A stretch of DNA of 64,000 nt from Fictibacillus phosphorivorans (GTDB lineage Bacteria; Bacillota; Bacilli; Bacillales; Fictibacillaceae), in assembly GCF_001619875.1 (NCBI RefSeq), contig NZ_LRFC01000002.1, forward strand, positions 33,807-97,806, read 5' to 3'. Positions 46,236 through 54,566 of this stretch are shown here, one piece after another. The translations under genes were made by a program, and so were the position numbers. Within the stretch, counting starts at the first letter, position 1, and every line of letters starts with the position of its first letter. The notes beneath the pieces are model-generated. The model searched no databases, was not told where the DNA came from, and worked only from the letters and a program-made list of their open reading frames with translations.

Positions 46236-47703
46236 TTTAGTATTTTTGCCAATCTTTATACCATTATTTTTCGGTGTTTTGCTCGTGTTCTTTAATAAGA
46301 AACGTAAGTTCACGATCACTACTTCTTTTTTTGTGGTCTTATTAAGCTTAGGGATATCTATCTTTCTTACTTATTATGTTTTTACAGATGGACCGCTTGT
46401 TTTAGAGACAGGTGGATGGAGTGCACCATACGGAATCGTCCTGGTTGCTGACCAGTTGTCAGTCATTATGATACTTGCCGTCAATATCATTGCGGCAGCT
46501 GCAGCGATTTTTGCGTTAACATCCGTTACGGAGAAGATGATTCACCACTACTTTTATCCCCTGTTCTTTTTATTGATAGCAGGAGTAAGTGGCGCATTCT
46601 TAACAGGTGACCTGTTCAACCTTTTCGTATTTTTCGAGGTACTATTGATGGCCTCATATGGATTGATTATAATCGGCGGGTCTAAGCACCAATTTCGAGA
46701 ATCTGTTAAATATATCTTATTAAATCTATTTTCTTCCATACTATTTGTTACAACAGTCGCCTTTTTATACTCTGTAGTTGGGACTGTAAATATGGCACAG
46801 CTTGGGGAAAGAGTTGCAGAAGTTGAACAGCAAGGGATCTTAACGGGGATTGCCATTCTATTATTCATCGTTTTCGCAACAAAAGGAGCATTATTTCCTT
46901 TGTATTTTTGGCTTCCTAAGTCCTATATCGTTCCTTCGCCAATTGTTTCAGCACTTTTCGGAGCCTTGTTAACAAAAGTAGGCGTATACTCCATGCTAAG
47001 AGTCTTTACTCTCATTTTTTCTCACAAACTTGAGCTGACTCATACCTTTTTCATCTGGGTAGCCACCTTAACGATGATAATTGGAGTAATTGGAGCACTG
47101 TCTACATCGAATGTAAAATTAATTATTGCTTATAATATCATGCCTGCCATAGGCTTTATGCTGCTTGGTATCGGAACTTTCTCAGCTGAATCAATCGCTG
47201 GTACGATCTATTATTTAGTTCATGACATGGCAATCAAAGCTGCACTATTTTTCTTGGTGGGATTACTTGCTTGGCATGCTGGAACTTCAAACCTTCAAAA
47301 AATGGGAGGTTATATTAAAACTGCGCCACTTATGGGCTGGATGTTTTTCATAGCATCCCTTGTTTTAGCAGGAATCCCTCCTTTTAGCGGATTTATCGGT
47401 AAGTATCTTCTTTTAAGAGGCGCAATGGACGAAGGTCACTATATCGCTGCTGGTGTCGGATTGTTATCAAGTCTGTTAATTTTATTTTCAGTCATCCGCA
47501 TTTTCATTGGTGCTTTCTGGGGAGAGTTAAAAGAAGATCCTCAACAAAAAGTAAAATCTTCTGGATTAACAGCTTCTGCTATTCTTCTAGCTATCTCTAT
47601 TGTTTTAGGAGTCGGTGCGGAATGGTTTTATCCATATATTCAGGCCGCAGCAGACAGTCTAATTGATCCGCAAATCTATATTGATTTTGTATTAAAGGAG
47701 TAA
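46225..47703 (+). CDS. mrpD: Na+/H+ antiporter subunit MrpD
   Basis: 492-aa NuoN/NuoM-like proton-translocating subunit with about 14 membrane segments. Conserved elements are FFEVLLMASYGLIIIGG (with the key Glu), TKGALFPLYFWLPKSY (Lys), PSPIVSALFGALLTKVGVY and VHDMAIKAALFFLVG. It overlaps the mrpC stop and is followed after 4 bases by mrpE. Confidence 0.95.
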   Translation: MMSNLVFLPIFIPLFFGVLLVFFNKKRKFTITTSFFVVLLSLGISIFLTYYVFTDGPLVLETGGWSAPYGIVLVADQLSVIMILAVNIIAAAAAIFALTSVTEKMIHHYFYPLFFLLIAGVSGAFLTGDLFNLFVFFEVLLMASYGLIIIGGSKHQFRESVKYILLNLFSSILFVTTVAFLYSVVGTVNMAQLGERVAEVEQQGILTGIAILLFIVFATKGALFPLYFWLPKSYIVPSPIVSALFGALLTKVGVYSMLRVFTLIFSHKLELTHTFFIWVATLTMIIGVIGALSTSNVKLIIAYNIMPAIGFMLLGIGTFSAESIAGTIYYLVHDMAIKAALFFLVGLLAWHAGTSNLQKMGGYIKTAPLMGWMFFIASLVLAGIPPFSGFIGKYLLLRGAMDEGHYIAAGVGLLSSLLILFSVIRIFIGAFWGELKEDPQQKVKSSGLTASAILLAISIVLGVGAEWFYPYIQAAADSLIDPQIYIDFVLKE

Positions 47704-47707
47704 TCCC

Positions 47708-48184
47708 ATGACATTTCAACTTATTCTAAATTTGCTGATCGGCGTTATTTGGATGTTTTTATCTGAGAGCTACTCTTTCGCAAGTTTTTTAGTTGGATTT
47801 GTGATCGGGGCAGCGCTGCTGTTTTTATTAAATCGGTTCATTCCAGACTCTTACTACTTTAAATATGTAAAGGCGATCGCATTTTTGATCTTTTTGTTTA
47901 TTAAAGAGCTGATCTTATCAAACATAGAAGTACTAAAGTGGATCTACAAACCTCGGCTTGATTTTCAACCAGGAATTTTAGCACTCCCCATTGATGTAAA
48001 GAAGAATTGGGAAATTACGCTACTTGCTAACTTGATCACTCTTACACCTGGAACTCTTTCTGTAGATGTTTCTAAAGATCAAAGATTCATCTATATACAT
48101 GCCCTGGATTTACCTGATGTGAACGAAACGATCGTTTCCATTAAAGATTCTTTCGAAAAAGCAATAAGGGAGGTAACACGATGA
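47708..48184 (+). CDS. mrpE: Na+/H+ antiporter subunit MrpE
   Basis: 158-aa MrpE with two to three N-terminal membrane segments (about residues 4-80) and a cytoplasmic domain including the conserved ANLITLTPGTLSVDVSKD. It overlaps mrpF by 4 bases. Normal length. Confidence 0.95.
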   Translation: MTFQLILNLLIGVIWMFLSESYSFASFLVGFVIGAALLFLLNRFIPDSYYFKYVKAIAFLIFLFIKELILSNIEVLKWIYKPRLDFQPGILALPIDVKKNWEITLLANLITLTPGTLSVDVSKDQRFIYIHALDLPDVNETIVSIKDSFEKAIREVTR

Positions 48185-48471
48185 CAGATTGGTTCTCTAT
48201 CGTTGTCTATATATGTTTATTCGTCACTACCATCTCTATTCTGCTTCTTCTATATCGAGCAGTAATTGGTCCGTCCAATCCAGATCGTGTTGTGGCACTC
48301 GATACAATTGGAATTAACTTAATAGCGATCACTGGGTTAATGGCTATCATTTTAGATACGGTCCAACTAAACGATATCATCTTGCTGATTGGAATATTGA
48401 CTTTTATTGCAACAGTTGCTGTTGCAAAATTCTTAGAAAAGGGTGTTATCATTGATCAAGATCGTGATTAG
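48181..48471 (+). CDS. mrpF: Na+/H+ antiporter subunit MrpF
   Basis: 96-aa MrpF with three membrane segments and the signature YRAVIGPSNPDRVVALDTIG, containing the Asp implicated in cation transport. It overlaps mrpE and mrpG at either end. Confidence 0.95.
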   Translation: MTDWFSIVVYICLFVTTISILLLLYRAVIGPSNPDRVVALDTIGINLIAITGLMAIILDTVQLNDIILLIGILTFIATVAVAKFLEKGVIIDQDRD

Positions 48472-48796
48472 CTTTTTCCTTATCATCGGCACCTTTATCA
48501 TTTTTTCCGGTACGCTTGGCGTTCTTCGATTTCCAGATGTTTATTCAAGGCTTCATGCAGCCAGTAAAGCTTCGACACTAGGCGTTTCTGGAATTCTTAT
48601 TGGATCGTTTATCTATGTGTTAGCTGAAATGAACTTGTTCAGTGGAAAACTAATTCTAGGAATCCTCTTCGTACTTATGACAGCTCCTGTTGCAGGTCAT
48701 ATGATCTCTAGGGCTGCTTACCGGACAGGTGTCCCACTGTCTGATAAAACGGTTTTTAATGAACTTGAAAAGAATCATAGGTCTAACGGTCAATAA
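48452..48796 (+). CDS. mrpG: Na+/H+ antiporter subunit MrpG
   Basis: About 114-aa MrpG with three membrane segments and the family block GTLGVLRFPDVYSRLHAASKA. I place the start at TTG (48452), 6 bases after AGGGTG; a GTG three codons earlier overlaps that site. Last gene of the mrpACDEFG operon; no clear terminator follows within 100 bases. Confidence 0.93.
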   Translation: MIKIVISFFLIIGTFIIFSGTLGVLRFPDVYSRLHAASKASTLGVSGILIGSFIYVLAEMNLFSGKLILGILFVLMTAPVAGHMISRAAYRTGVPLSDKTVFNELEKNHRSNGQ

Positions 48797-48810
48797 GCAG
48801 GCAACGTCAA

Positions 48811-48951
48811 TCAGCTCCTCTAATGACATATAATGAATAAAGTGGGTATATACTTTTAAGCAACGTAAATTACAGGTGAGAATGGGGAGCTGACTTTAAG
48901 TAATGACCCCTTTTCCACCTAAATTCATTATCACTTTAGCTCTGCTACCCA
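48811..48951 (+). promoter_or_regulatory. Possible structured leader upstream of pssA
   Basis: Inverted words occur that cannot all pair together: TCAGCTCC (48811) with GGAGCTGA (48886), ATAATGAAT (48830) with ATTCATTAT (48923), TGGGTA (48843) with TACCCA (48946), and a further AGCTC (48937) able to compete for GGAGCT. Their crossing arrangement suggests alternative folds. It fills the 171-base gap between mrpG and pssA and matches no RNA family I know. Confidence 0.35.
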
Positions 48952-48967
48952 TTTGAGGAGTGATTAT

Positions 48968-49513
48968 ATGTTCATGCTTGAGAGAGAGAGGATTGATTCA
49001 TCATTAAAGAAAGTGAAGGGGCAAACAGCTAACTTCTTAACGCTGATTAACTTATCACTTGGTGTTTTAGCATTATTGTTTATCATTTCAGGCCACTTGA
49101 AAATAAGTTTTATCTTGATCTTTTTGGCAGGTTTAATTGATCGATTCGATGGGATGGTAGCTAGAATGCTGAATATTGAATCCGAGTTTGGAAAGCAATT
49201 AGATTCACTCTGTGATTTAATATCATTTGGCATTGCACCCGCCTTTTTAATCTATCAAGTTGTTCTCTATCAATTTGGTGTACCTGGTTTGATATTTACA
49301 ATGATCTTTATCGTATGCGGTGCCATCCGTCTTGCCCGCTTCAATATTACCGAGTTTACCGGCTCTTTCGTGGGACTTCCCATTACCGTGGCAGGCTGTT
49401 TAATGGCTGCTGGATATTTGACGGTTCATTTCGTACCAGGATTTCTTTATATGTTCCTTATCTTTGGATTATCTATCTTGATGATTAGCAATATCTCTGT
49501 TGAAAAGAGATAA
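48968..49513 (+). CDS. pssA: CDP-diacylglycerol-serine phosphatidyltransferase
   Basis: Integral membrane CDP-alcohol phosphotransferase, 181 aa, probably phosphatidylserine synthase, first step to phosphatidylethanolamine. The complete catalytic motif DG-x2-AR-x8-G-x3-D-x3-D is present (DGMVAR...GKQLDSLCD), with several membrane segments around it. I start at MFMLERERIDSS after GAGGAG; a TTG five codons upstream overlaps that site. No psd or ybfM-type partner is adjacent, so the head-group assignment rests on sequence character. Confidence 0.85.
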   Translation: MFMLERERIDSSLKKVKGQTANFLTLINLSLGVLALLFIISGHLKISFILIFLAGLIDRFDGMVARMLNIESEFGKQLDSLCDLISFGIAPAFLIYQVVLYQFGVPGLIFTMIFIVCGAIRLARFNITEFTGSFVGLPITVAGCLMAAGYLTVHFVPGFLYMFLIFGLSILMISNISVEKR

Positions 49514-49558
49514 AGGGATTTTCTTGTGGGGTGCAGTGAAACAATTGATTCGGATAAG

Positions 49559-49588
49559 AAAAAGCTTGGCGATGTGCCAAGCTTTTTT
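49559..49588 (+). terminator. Terminator after pssA
   Basis: AAGCTTGGC-GATGT-GCCAAGCTT followed by T-run. Confidence 0.85.
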
Positions 49589-49636
49589 CATTTTACAAAG
49601 CCCTTGTTTTAGTAGTAAAGACACTAGTAAGTGGAA

Positions 49637-49727
49637 ATCTGGAAAAACAAGCTGTGATCACGGACTTTTGTGGGGTAATCACGGAATAATAGGATATAAT
49701 CACGGAAAAAACATGCTCCATCACGGA
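49637..49727. repeat. Short-period direct-repeat array 2 (word ATCACGGA)
   Basis: ATCACGGA occurs at 49657, 49678, 49699 and 49720, exactly 21 bases apart, with a degenerate ATCTGGA at 49637. The spacers are not conserved. It lies between the terminators of the convergent genes pssA and pepF. Confidence 0.85.
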
Positions 49728-49790
49728 AAAAATCAATCCCCCCTTAAATGTGTACTCCTCAAAAAGACACCCCCAGCACAAACTCTGCAC

Positions 49791-49822
49791 AAAAAACGGC
49801 AGCTCCCATAAAGGGAACTGCC
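49791..49822 (-). terminator. Terminator after pepF
   Basis: GGCAGCTCCC / GGGAACTGCC stem (one mismatch) followed on the minus strand by T6. Confidence 0.8.
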
Positions 49823-49849
49823 AGTAAAAAAATCAAATAGCTTTCAAAA

Positions 49850-51631
49850 TTACTCTTCTGTTAGTGCCAAAAATTCTTCTACATCTGCTGCTGCTAATTC
49901 GATTCCTTTTAACCAGAAATCTTGTTTTGTTACATCAATCCCTAAATGCTTTTGTGCGAGCTCTTCCACTTGCATCTTACCAGTGTCTTGTAGAAGCGCA
50001 ATGTATTTTTCCTCAAACGATGGCCCTTCTTCTTTTGCTTTTGCATAAATACCTGCAGAGAATAAATAGCCGAACGTATACGGGAAGTTGTAAAACGGAA
50101 CATCTGTAATGTAGAAATGAAGCTTAGACGCCCAGAAATATGGGTGATACTCTTCAAGTGAATCGTTAAAGGCTTCTTTTTGTGCTTCTTCCATCAATTC
50201 GCACAATCGCTCGACAGAAAGTTGACCAGTTTTTCTTTCTTCATACATTCTTGTTTCAAACAAGAAACGCGCATGTATGTTCATAAAGAACGCTACAGAT
50301 CTTTGTGCTTTGTCTTCAAGAAGCGCAATTTTTTCCTCTTTTGTTTTCGCGTTTGTAACTGCTGCATCTGCAACGATCATCTCAGCGAATGTAGAAGCTG
50401 TTTCTGCAACATTCATCGCATAATTTGTTGCATAATAAGGCATTTCTTTTAATACATCTGAATGAAATGCATGACCTAGTTCATGTGCAAGCGTGGAAAC
50501 ATTGCTAGGTGTTCCAGAGAATGTCATAAAGATACGAGTTTCTTTTTTTGTAGGAAAACCTGTACAAAATCCACCAGGTCTTTTTCCTGAACGATCTTCC
50601 GCTTCAATCCAGCCATCCAAAAACGCCTTTTCTGAGAAATCGGCCATTTTAGGTGCTAATGTACGGAAATGTTCAACAATAAACTGGGCAGCTTCATCAT
50701 AGCTCATTTTGCTGTTAGCTGAAGATAATGGTGCATCAACATCATACCAGCTTAATTTATCAAGATTTAAGAGTTTCGCTTTACGGTCAAGATAGTTTAC
50801 GAAGATGTCTTTTTTAGAAGCGATCGCATCCCACATTGCTGTAAGTGTCTCTTCTTTCATACGATTGATCGCAAGAGGTTCTTTTAATGTCTCTTCCCAT
50901 CCTCTGTGCTTGTAAATTTCATTTCTAAAACCAGCGATGTGATTAATAGAAGCTGCACAAAATTCTCCTTCATGATCCCAAGCTTCAACAAACTTTTTGA
51001 ACGTATCTTTTCGAACTTGACGATCAGGGCTAGAGAACTTGTTTTCTGCCTGACCTACAGATAGTTGTTCTTCTTTGCCATCGATCTCTACTTTAATATT
51101 GATTCTGCCCACTACTAGATCATATAGAGTTGACCATGCATGGTAGCCGTCAACTGCTAGATCATTGATTAAGGACTCTTCTGAAATACCAAGCTTTTCT
51201 TTCGCTTTTGTTCTTCTCTCGTTTAAATAGAACGCAATATCTTTGTATTCAGGAAGGCTCATAAGATCTTTCCAGGCATCTTCAGAGATTTCCATCAACT
51301 TTTGATCGATTACAGAACCAACGTTAGAGAAAGCTGCGTAAACCGATTCTAATCTTCCACGAAGAGCCATCGCCTTCTTATCTTTTACATCTTGAGCGAT
51401 CAAACAACCGATAAAGGCTCCTGCAGTTGATAACCTCTCAGAAAAACTTTGAAGTTCCTCGACCAGACTTAGGAAATTTTCGTTTGTAAACGTGAATGAT
51501 TCTGCTTTTTTCGCAAGTTCTTTTGCTTCATTTTCAGTCCAATTTATTTCAGCTAATAACTCTTTTGAATCACTTCCGCCAGGAAAAACGGAATCAAGTT
51601 CCCAAGTTTGTCTCAAATCTTGTAATAGCAT
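49850..51631 (-). CDS. pepF: M3-family oligoendopeptidase (PepF type)
   Basis: Cytoplasmic zinc metallopeptidase, 593 aa, family M3B. The zinc motif HELGHAFH lies at about residue 385, the third ligand Glu follows in ETASTFAEM, and a conserved HARFLFETRMY region is near 465. It cleaves short peptides; substrate range is not predictable from sequence. It stands as a single gene with its own terminator. Confidence 0.93.
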   Translation of the reverse strand: MLLQDLRQTWELDSVFPGGSDSKELLAEINWTENEAKELAKKAESFTFTNENFLSLVEELQSFSERLSTAGAFIGCLIAQDVKDKKAMALRGRLESVYAAFSNVGSVIDQKLMEISEDAWKDLMSLPEYKDIAFYLNERRTKAKEKLGISEESLINDLAVDGYHAWSTLYDLVVGRINIKVEIDGKEEQLSVGQAENKFSSPDRQVRKDTFKKFVEAWDHEGEFCAASINHIAGFRNEIYKHRGWEETLKEPLAINRMKEETLTAMWDAIASKKDIFVNYLDRKAKLLNLDKLSWYDVDAPLSSANSKMSYDEAAQFIVEHFRTLAPKMADFSEKAFLDGWIEAEDRSGKRPGGFCTGFPTKKETRIFMTFSGTPSNVSTLAHELGHAFHSDVLKEMPYYATNYAMNVAETASTFAEMIVADAAVTNAKTKEEKIALLEDKAQRSVAFFMNIHARFLFETRMYEERKTGQLSVERLCELMEEAQKEAFNDSLEEYHPYFWASKLHFYITDVPFYNFPYTFGYLFSAGIYAKAKEEGPSFEEKYIALLQDTGKMQVEELAQKHLGIDVTKQDFWLKGIELAAADVEEFLALTEE

Positions 51632-51845
51632 ATTTCTCCCCCATTATGTACATATTTCCACTCTTTTCTTATTATAAAAAATATTCAAACAAAAATCGAC
51701 TATGAAGTTTATTTTTGTGTATTTATTTTTTTAGCTTTATAGATAACCTTGCCGCACATGAGGAAACACCCTATCAGTTAACTACTTTTAGGTGATTCTT
51801 GCTAGTCATTTAATTAGTGTAAGACACGAATTCAATCTGTGGCAT

Positions 51846-51874
51846 AAAAAAACTCTCCAGTCATGGGAGAGTTT
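51846..51874 (-). terminator. Terminator after the 24-residue peptide gene
   Basis: AAACTCTCC / GGAGAGTTT hairpin, then T7 on the minus strand, 11 bases after the small gene. Confidence 0.8.
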
Positions 51875-51884
51875 CACTTCATTA

Positions 51885-51959
51885 TTATTCAGCTATTGCA
51901 GCATAAACAAAATAGGCCAACACAACGACGAAAGATCCATATAACACAGCTTCTTGCAT
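51885..51959 (-). CDS. 24-residue single-span membrane peptide
   Basis: Encodes MQEAVLYGSFVVVLAYFVYA plus AIAE, almost entirely one membrane helix. It has a strong CCAGGAGG ribosome binding site before the ATG and its own terminator, which together argue that it is a real gene. It resembles in size the small subunits of membrane complexes (CydS/CydX-like peptides) or spore small membrane peptides, but I do not recognise a family. It lies between pepF and an alpha/beta SASP gene; the rest of the 51632-52032 gap is A/T-rich without a gene. Confidence 0.7.
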   Translation of the reverse strand: MQEAVLYGSFVVVLAYFVYAAIAE

Positions 51960-52032
51960 AATAACGCCTCCTGGTTTTTTTACCTATTCTATTCCCTGTT
52001 TTATTGATTTAAACACAGTACAGGTGATTTTC

Positions 52033-52314
52033 TTATCTCACTTGTTTTCCTAAGTTTGCTTTTGCCTGCTGTATTAATTCTTTTACCATTCTCCCGCCAA
52101 TCTGCCCGCCAACACGTCCAGCATCTTTAGAAGTGATCGTTCCGTTATATCCTTTTTCTAACGATACGCCCATATCTCTTGCCACTTCATATTTCACATC
52201 ATCTGGTGACTGATCAGATACTTTGTATCCTGCTTCTCTCATCACTTTCGCTTTTAGCCGATCAAGACCTTCTCTAGCTTCAGGAACAATGGGCTGTCTT
52301 TTTCTGCGTGCCAT
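52033..52314 (-). CDS. Alpha/beta-type small acid-soluble spore protein
   Basis: 93-aa SASP that coats and protects spore DNA and is degraded by GPR on germination. It has the conserved C-terminal block TSKDAGRVGGQIGGRMVKELI, and VKYEVARDMGVSL in place of the usual EFASELG-type GPR site. The basic N-terminus (MARRKRQPIVPEAREGLDRLK) makes it longer than the major SASPs and closest to SspF-like minor members. It lies downstream of sigK on the same strand, separated by a terminator. Confidence 0.9.
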   Translation of the reverse strand: MARRKRQPIVPEAREGLDRLKAKVMREAGYKVSDQSPDDVKYEVARDMGVSLEKGYNGTITSKDAGRVGGQIGGRMVKELIQQAKANLGKQVR

Positions 52315-52355
52315 ATATAAAAACTCCTTTTTTCTTTAGTTTGCCCGAAGCCAAA

Positions 52356-52386
52356 AATAAAAAGGCTGTAAATGTTACCAGCCTTA
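52356..52386 (-). terminator. Terminator after sigK
   Basis: AAGGCTG / CAGCCTT stem followed on the minus strand by a T-rich run. Confidence 0.75.
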
Positions 52387-52391
52387 GTGTG

Positions 52392-53099
52392 TTACCGTTC
52401 AGATTGCTGACGGCTTCTATAGAACTCATGAAAAAGCTTCATTAGTGCTCTTTTTTCGATTCTTGATACGTAACTTCTTGAAATACCAAGCTGTTTTGCG
52501 ATCTCGCGCTGCGTTTTTTCTTTTTGAAGATCTAGACCAAAACGTCCCACAATGACTTCTTTTTCCCTGTCATCTAGTACATGAATATAATCGTAAATTT
52601 TCTTTTTCTGCATCTTCAATTGAATGGCATCCACTACATCTTCCGTTTCCGCTTTCAATACATCGATCAACGTAATCTCATTTCCTTCTTTATCCGTTCC
52701 GATCGGATCATGGAGGGATACATCTTTTTTGGTCTTCTTTAACGCCCTTAAATGCATCAAAATCTCATTCTCTATACAACGAGCTGCATAGGTCGCAAGC
52801 TTCGTTCCTTTGCCCCTGGAATAACTCTCGATCGCTTTAATCAGGCCGATGGTACCGATGGAGATAAGATCCTCTGTGTCTTCTCCTGTGTTCTCAAACT
52901 TTTTTACGATATGCGCCACAAGCCGTAAGTTGTGCTCGATCAGCATGGCTCTCGCGTGTTCGTTTCCTTCCGCCATCTCTTTTAAGTACTGCTTTTCTTC
53001 ATTTTCAGAAAGGGGCTGGGGAAATGCATTGTTCTTAACATATGACACAAACAGCATGACTTCTTTAAAAAAATAGGCCAACACACCTACTAATGACAT
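52392..53099 (-). CDS. sigK: Sporulation sigma factor pro-SigK, uninterrupted
   Basis: Late mother-cell sigma factor, 235 aa. The N-terminal ~19-residue hydrophobic pro-sequence is followed by [12 protein letters not shown], where SpoIVFB cleavage is expected. Region 2 ([34 protein letters not shown]) and region 4.2 ([27 protein letters not shown]) are intact. The gene is continuous; there is no skin-type element splitting it near codon 110 as in B. subtilis. It is divergent from the lipoprotein gene at 53.27 kb. Confidence 0.96.
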   Translation of the reverse strand: MSLVGVLAYFFKEVMLFVSYVKNNAFPQPLSENEEKQYLKEMAEGNEHARAMLIEHNLRLVAHIVKKFENTGEDTEDLISIGTIGLIKAIESYSRGKGTKLATYAARCIENEILMHLRALKKTKKDVSLHDPIGTDKEGNEITLIDVLKAETEDVVDAIQLKMQKKKIYDYIHVLDDREKEVIVGRFGLDLQKEKTQREIAKQLGISRSYVSRIEKRALMKLFHEFYRSRQQSER

Positions 53100-53273
53100 A
53101 ACAGCACCTCCAAGACGTTCTGTTTTCCCTTATGTTTATGCAAAGTTGGGCTTGGGTGTGTCTGTACATCAAAAATCACACGAAACCTTTTTAATTTTTA
53201 TTTCGTACTAGAAATAAATGGTTTAAAACCACAATGATCCATACTATAATTGAGCATAGAATGAGGTGAGATG

Positions 53274-53600
53274 ATGAATAAAACCAAGAAACTTATCGCC
53301 GGTGTATCTTCTGCATCTGTTGTTGTTATGCTTTCAGGCTGCAATGATTATTCAGCAGAAGAGCTTCCACCAGAACCAACCGATACAGAATGTCAGGATT
53401 GGGAGTGGGATTCAGAAGACGGTGTTTATGAATGTGATGACACAAATTCCCGCTATTTTGGCCATTACTTTTTTGGCGGAGGGTATTACAAAGGAAAAAG
53501 CAGCTTGTTAAAAAGCTCAGCATATAAGTCTTACAAAAGCAGTTCCAGCTTTAAAGGTGGAGGGTCTGGTTTTGGAGGAAGCAAAGGATTTGGCGGATAA
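53274..53600 (+). CDS. Lipoprotein with acidic core and Gly/Ser/Lys-rich tail (YgiB-like)
   Basis: 108-aa predicted lipoprotein: signal peptide, lipobox LSGC (about residue 23), an acidic segment with two further cysteines (TECQDWEWDSEDGVYECDD), and a Tyr/Lys/Ser then Gly/Ser/Phe-rich disordered tail. Gene order with a DUF350 protein and a glutathionylspermidine-synthase-like ATP-grasp enzyme resembles the ygiB-ygiC and yjfL-yjfC loci of enterobacteria, where a similar low-complexity lipoprotein is present. Its function is unknown. A palindrome TGGTTT-A-AAACCA at 53219 and a TATAAT-like -10 lie upstream. Confidence 0.7.
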   Translation: MNKTKKLIAGVSSASVVVMLSGCNDYSAEELPPEPTDTECQDWEWDSEDGVYECDDTNSRYFGHYFFGGGYYKGKSSLLKSSAYKSYKSSSSFKGGGSGFGGSKGFGG

Positions 53601-53619
53601 ATCATGAGGAGTTGTGAAG

Positions 53620-54015
53620 ATGAACTTATTTCTTAATTTTGCCCTTTATGCAGCAACGGGCCTTGGCTTACTATTTATTGGTTTTATCATTTTCGAACTA
53701 ACGACAAAAACAAAAGAACTTCAGTTGATCAGCAAAGGAAACTCTGCTGCTGCTCTGTCACTTGGCGGTAGGCTTTTTGGGCTCGCTTTTGTCATTGGAT
53801 CTTCCATTGCCAATTCATTGAGCATTATTGATTTGCTGATTTGGGGATCTGTGGGTATTATTGCTCAAATACTTGCCTTGTTTGTTGCAGAACACTTAGC
53901 AATCCGTTCGAGCATCTCAAAAGCGATTGATGCAGATAATAAAGCAGTAGGACTGCTAGTCATGTTTCTAAGCCTCTCTGTCGGCTGGGTTATCGCTCAA
54001 TGTCTTACATATTAA
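53620..54015 (+). CDS. DUF350 (YjfL-type) membrane protein
   Basis: 131-aa integral membrane protein with four hydrophobic segments and the DUF350 pattern FIIFELTTKTKELQLISKGN near the first loop, followed by AAALSLGGRLFGLAFVIGSSI. DUF350 proteins accompany YgiC/YjfC ATP-grasp enzymes in many bacteria; their role is unknown. It lies 19 bases after the lipoprotein gene; the ATG chosen has GAGGAG 8 bases upstream. A bidirectional terminator follows. Confidence 0.82.
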   Translation: MNLFLNFALYAATGLGLLFIGFIIFELTTKTKELQLISKGNSAAALSLGGRLFGLAFVIGSSIANSLSIIDLLIWGSVGIIAQILALFVAEHLAIRSSISKAIDADNKAVGLLVMFLSLSVGWVIAQCLTY

Positions 54016-54052
54016 AAAAGCATGCGGCATTTGTCCGCATGCTTAAATTTTT
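54014..54052. terminator. Bidirectional terminator
   Basis: AAGCATGCGG / CCGCATGCTT with A- and T-runs on either side, between the DUF350 gene and the convergent 149-aa gene. Confidence 0.88.
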
Positions 54053-54489
54053 TCTCCTACGTACACAACATAAACTGCACGGTCTTCGTCAATTTCCGCT
54101 GAATCGCGTAAGTACTGACCTTTCCCTGGAATATCAACGACATCTTTTAATAAATAACGCATAACATCCCAGTGGCTGTTTAATGCTTGAACATGCAGGA
54201 TGGGCATATCACCCGTTTTGTTGTACGTTCTGAACTCTAAAAATATCCCTCTACCTTTGTAACTCGGTTCTTCCGCAAACCGTCTGACCTGCCCTAACTC
54301 TTTTATAACTAAGATTTCTTCGCTGCCCTTCATTTCGTTGGATTGAAGTTCGTACTCCATTCCTCCAGAAACAAAAAATTCACATAGCTGCCTCGCATAT
54401 TTTTCATCGTTATGCATATTTTCGGGTATTTTGTAGGTTAAGAAGGGTTCATAATTTTCTTGTTTTTCTATGTAATACGTAAGTTCCAT
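54043..54489 (-). CDS. Unrecognised cytoplasmic protein (about 148 aa)
   Basis: Soluble protein without signal or membrane segments. It begins MELTYYIEKQENYEPFLTYK, has a central EILVIKELGQVRRFAEEPSY and ends DEDRAVYVVYVGEKI. I do not recognise the family. It is encoded on the opposite strand between the DUF350 gene and the ATP-grasp gene, start to start with the latter (77 bases), so the two may share a divergent control region. GAGG precedes the chosen ATG; the frame is open three codons further. Confidence 0.7.
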   Translation of the reverse strand: MELTYYIEKQENYEPFLTYKIPENMHNDEKYARQLCEFFVSGGMEYELQSNEMKGSEEILVIKELGQVRRFAEEPSYKGRGIFLEFRTYNKTGDMPILHVQALNSHWDVMRYLLKDVVDIPGKGQYLRDSAEIDEDRAVYVVYVGEKI

Positions 54490-54566
54490 TGTTCTCATCC
54501 TCTTTATTCTTTGTTATCTTTATAATACCAGTTATCGTTTTGAATGTATGTTCGGAGGTATTTCAC

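Noticed and set aside
49500..49811. 103-codon frame after pssA on the plus strand
   Set aside because: It runs through the pssA terminator and the ATCACGGA array, has no ribosome binding site, and shows no protein-like composition.
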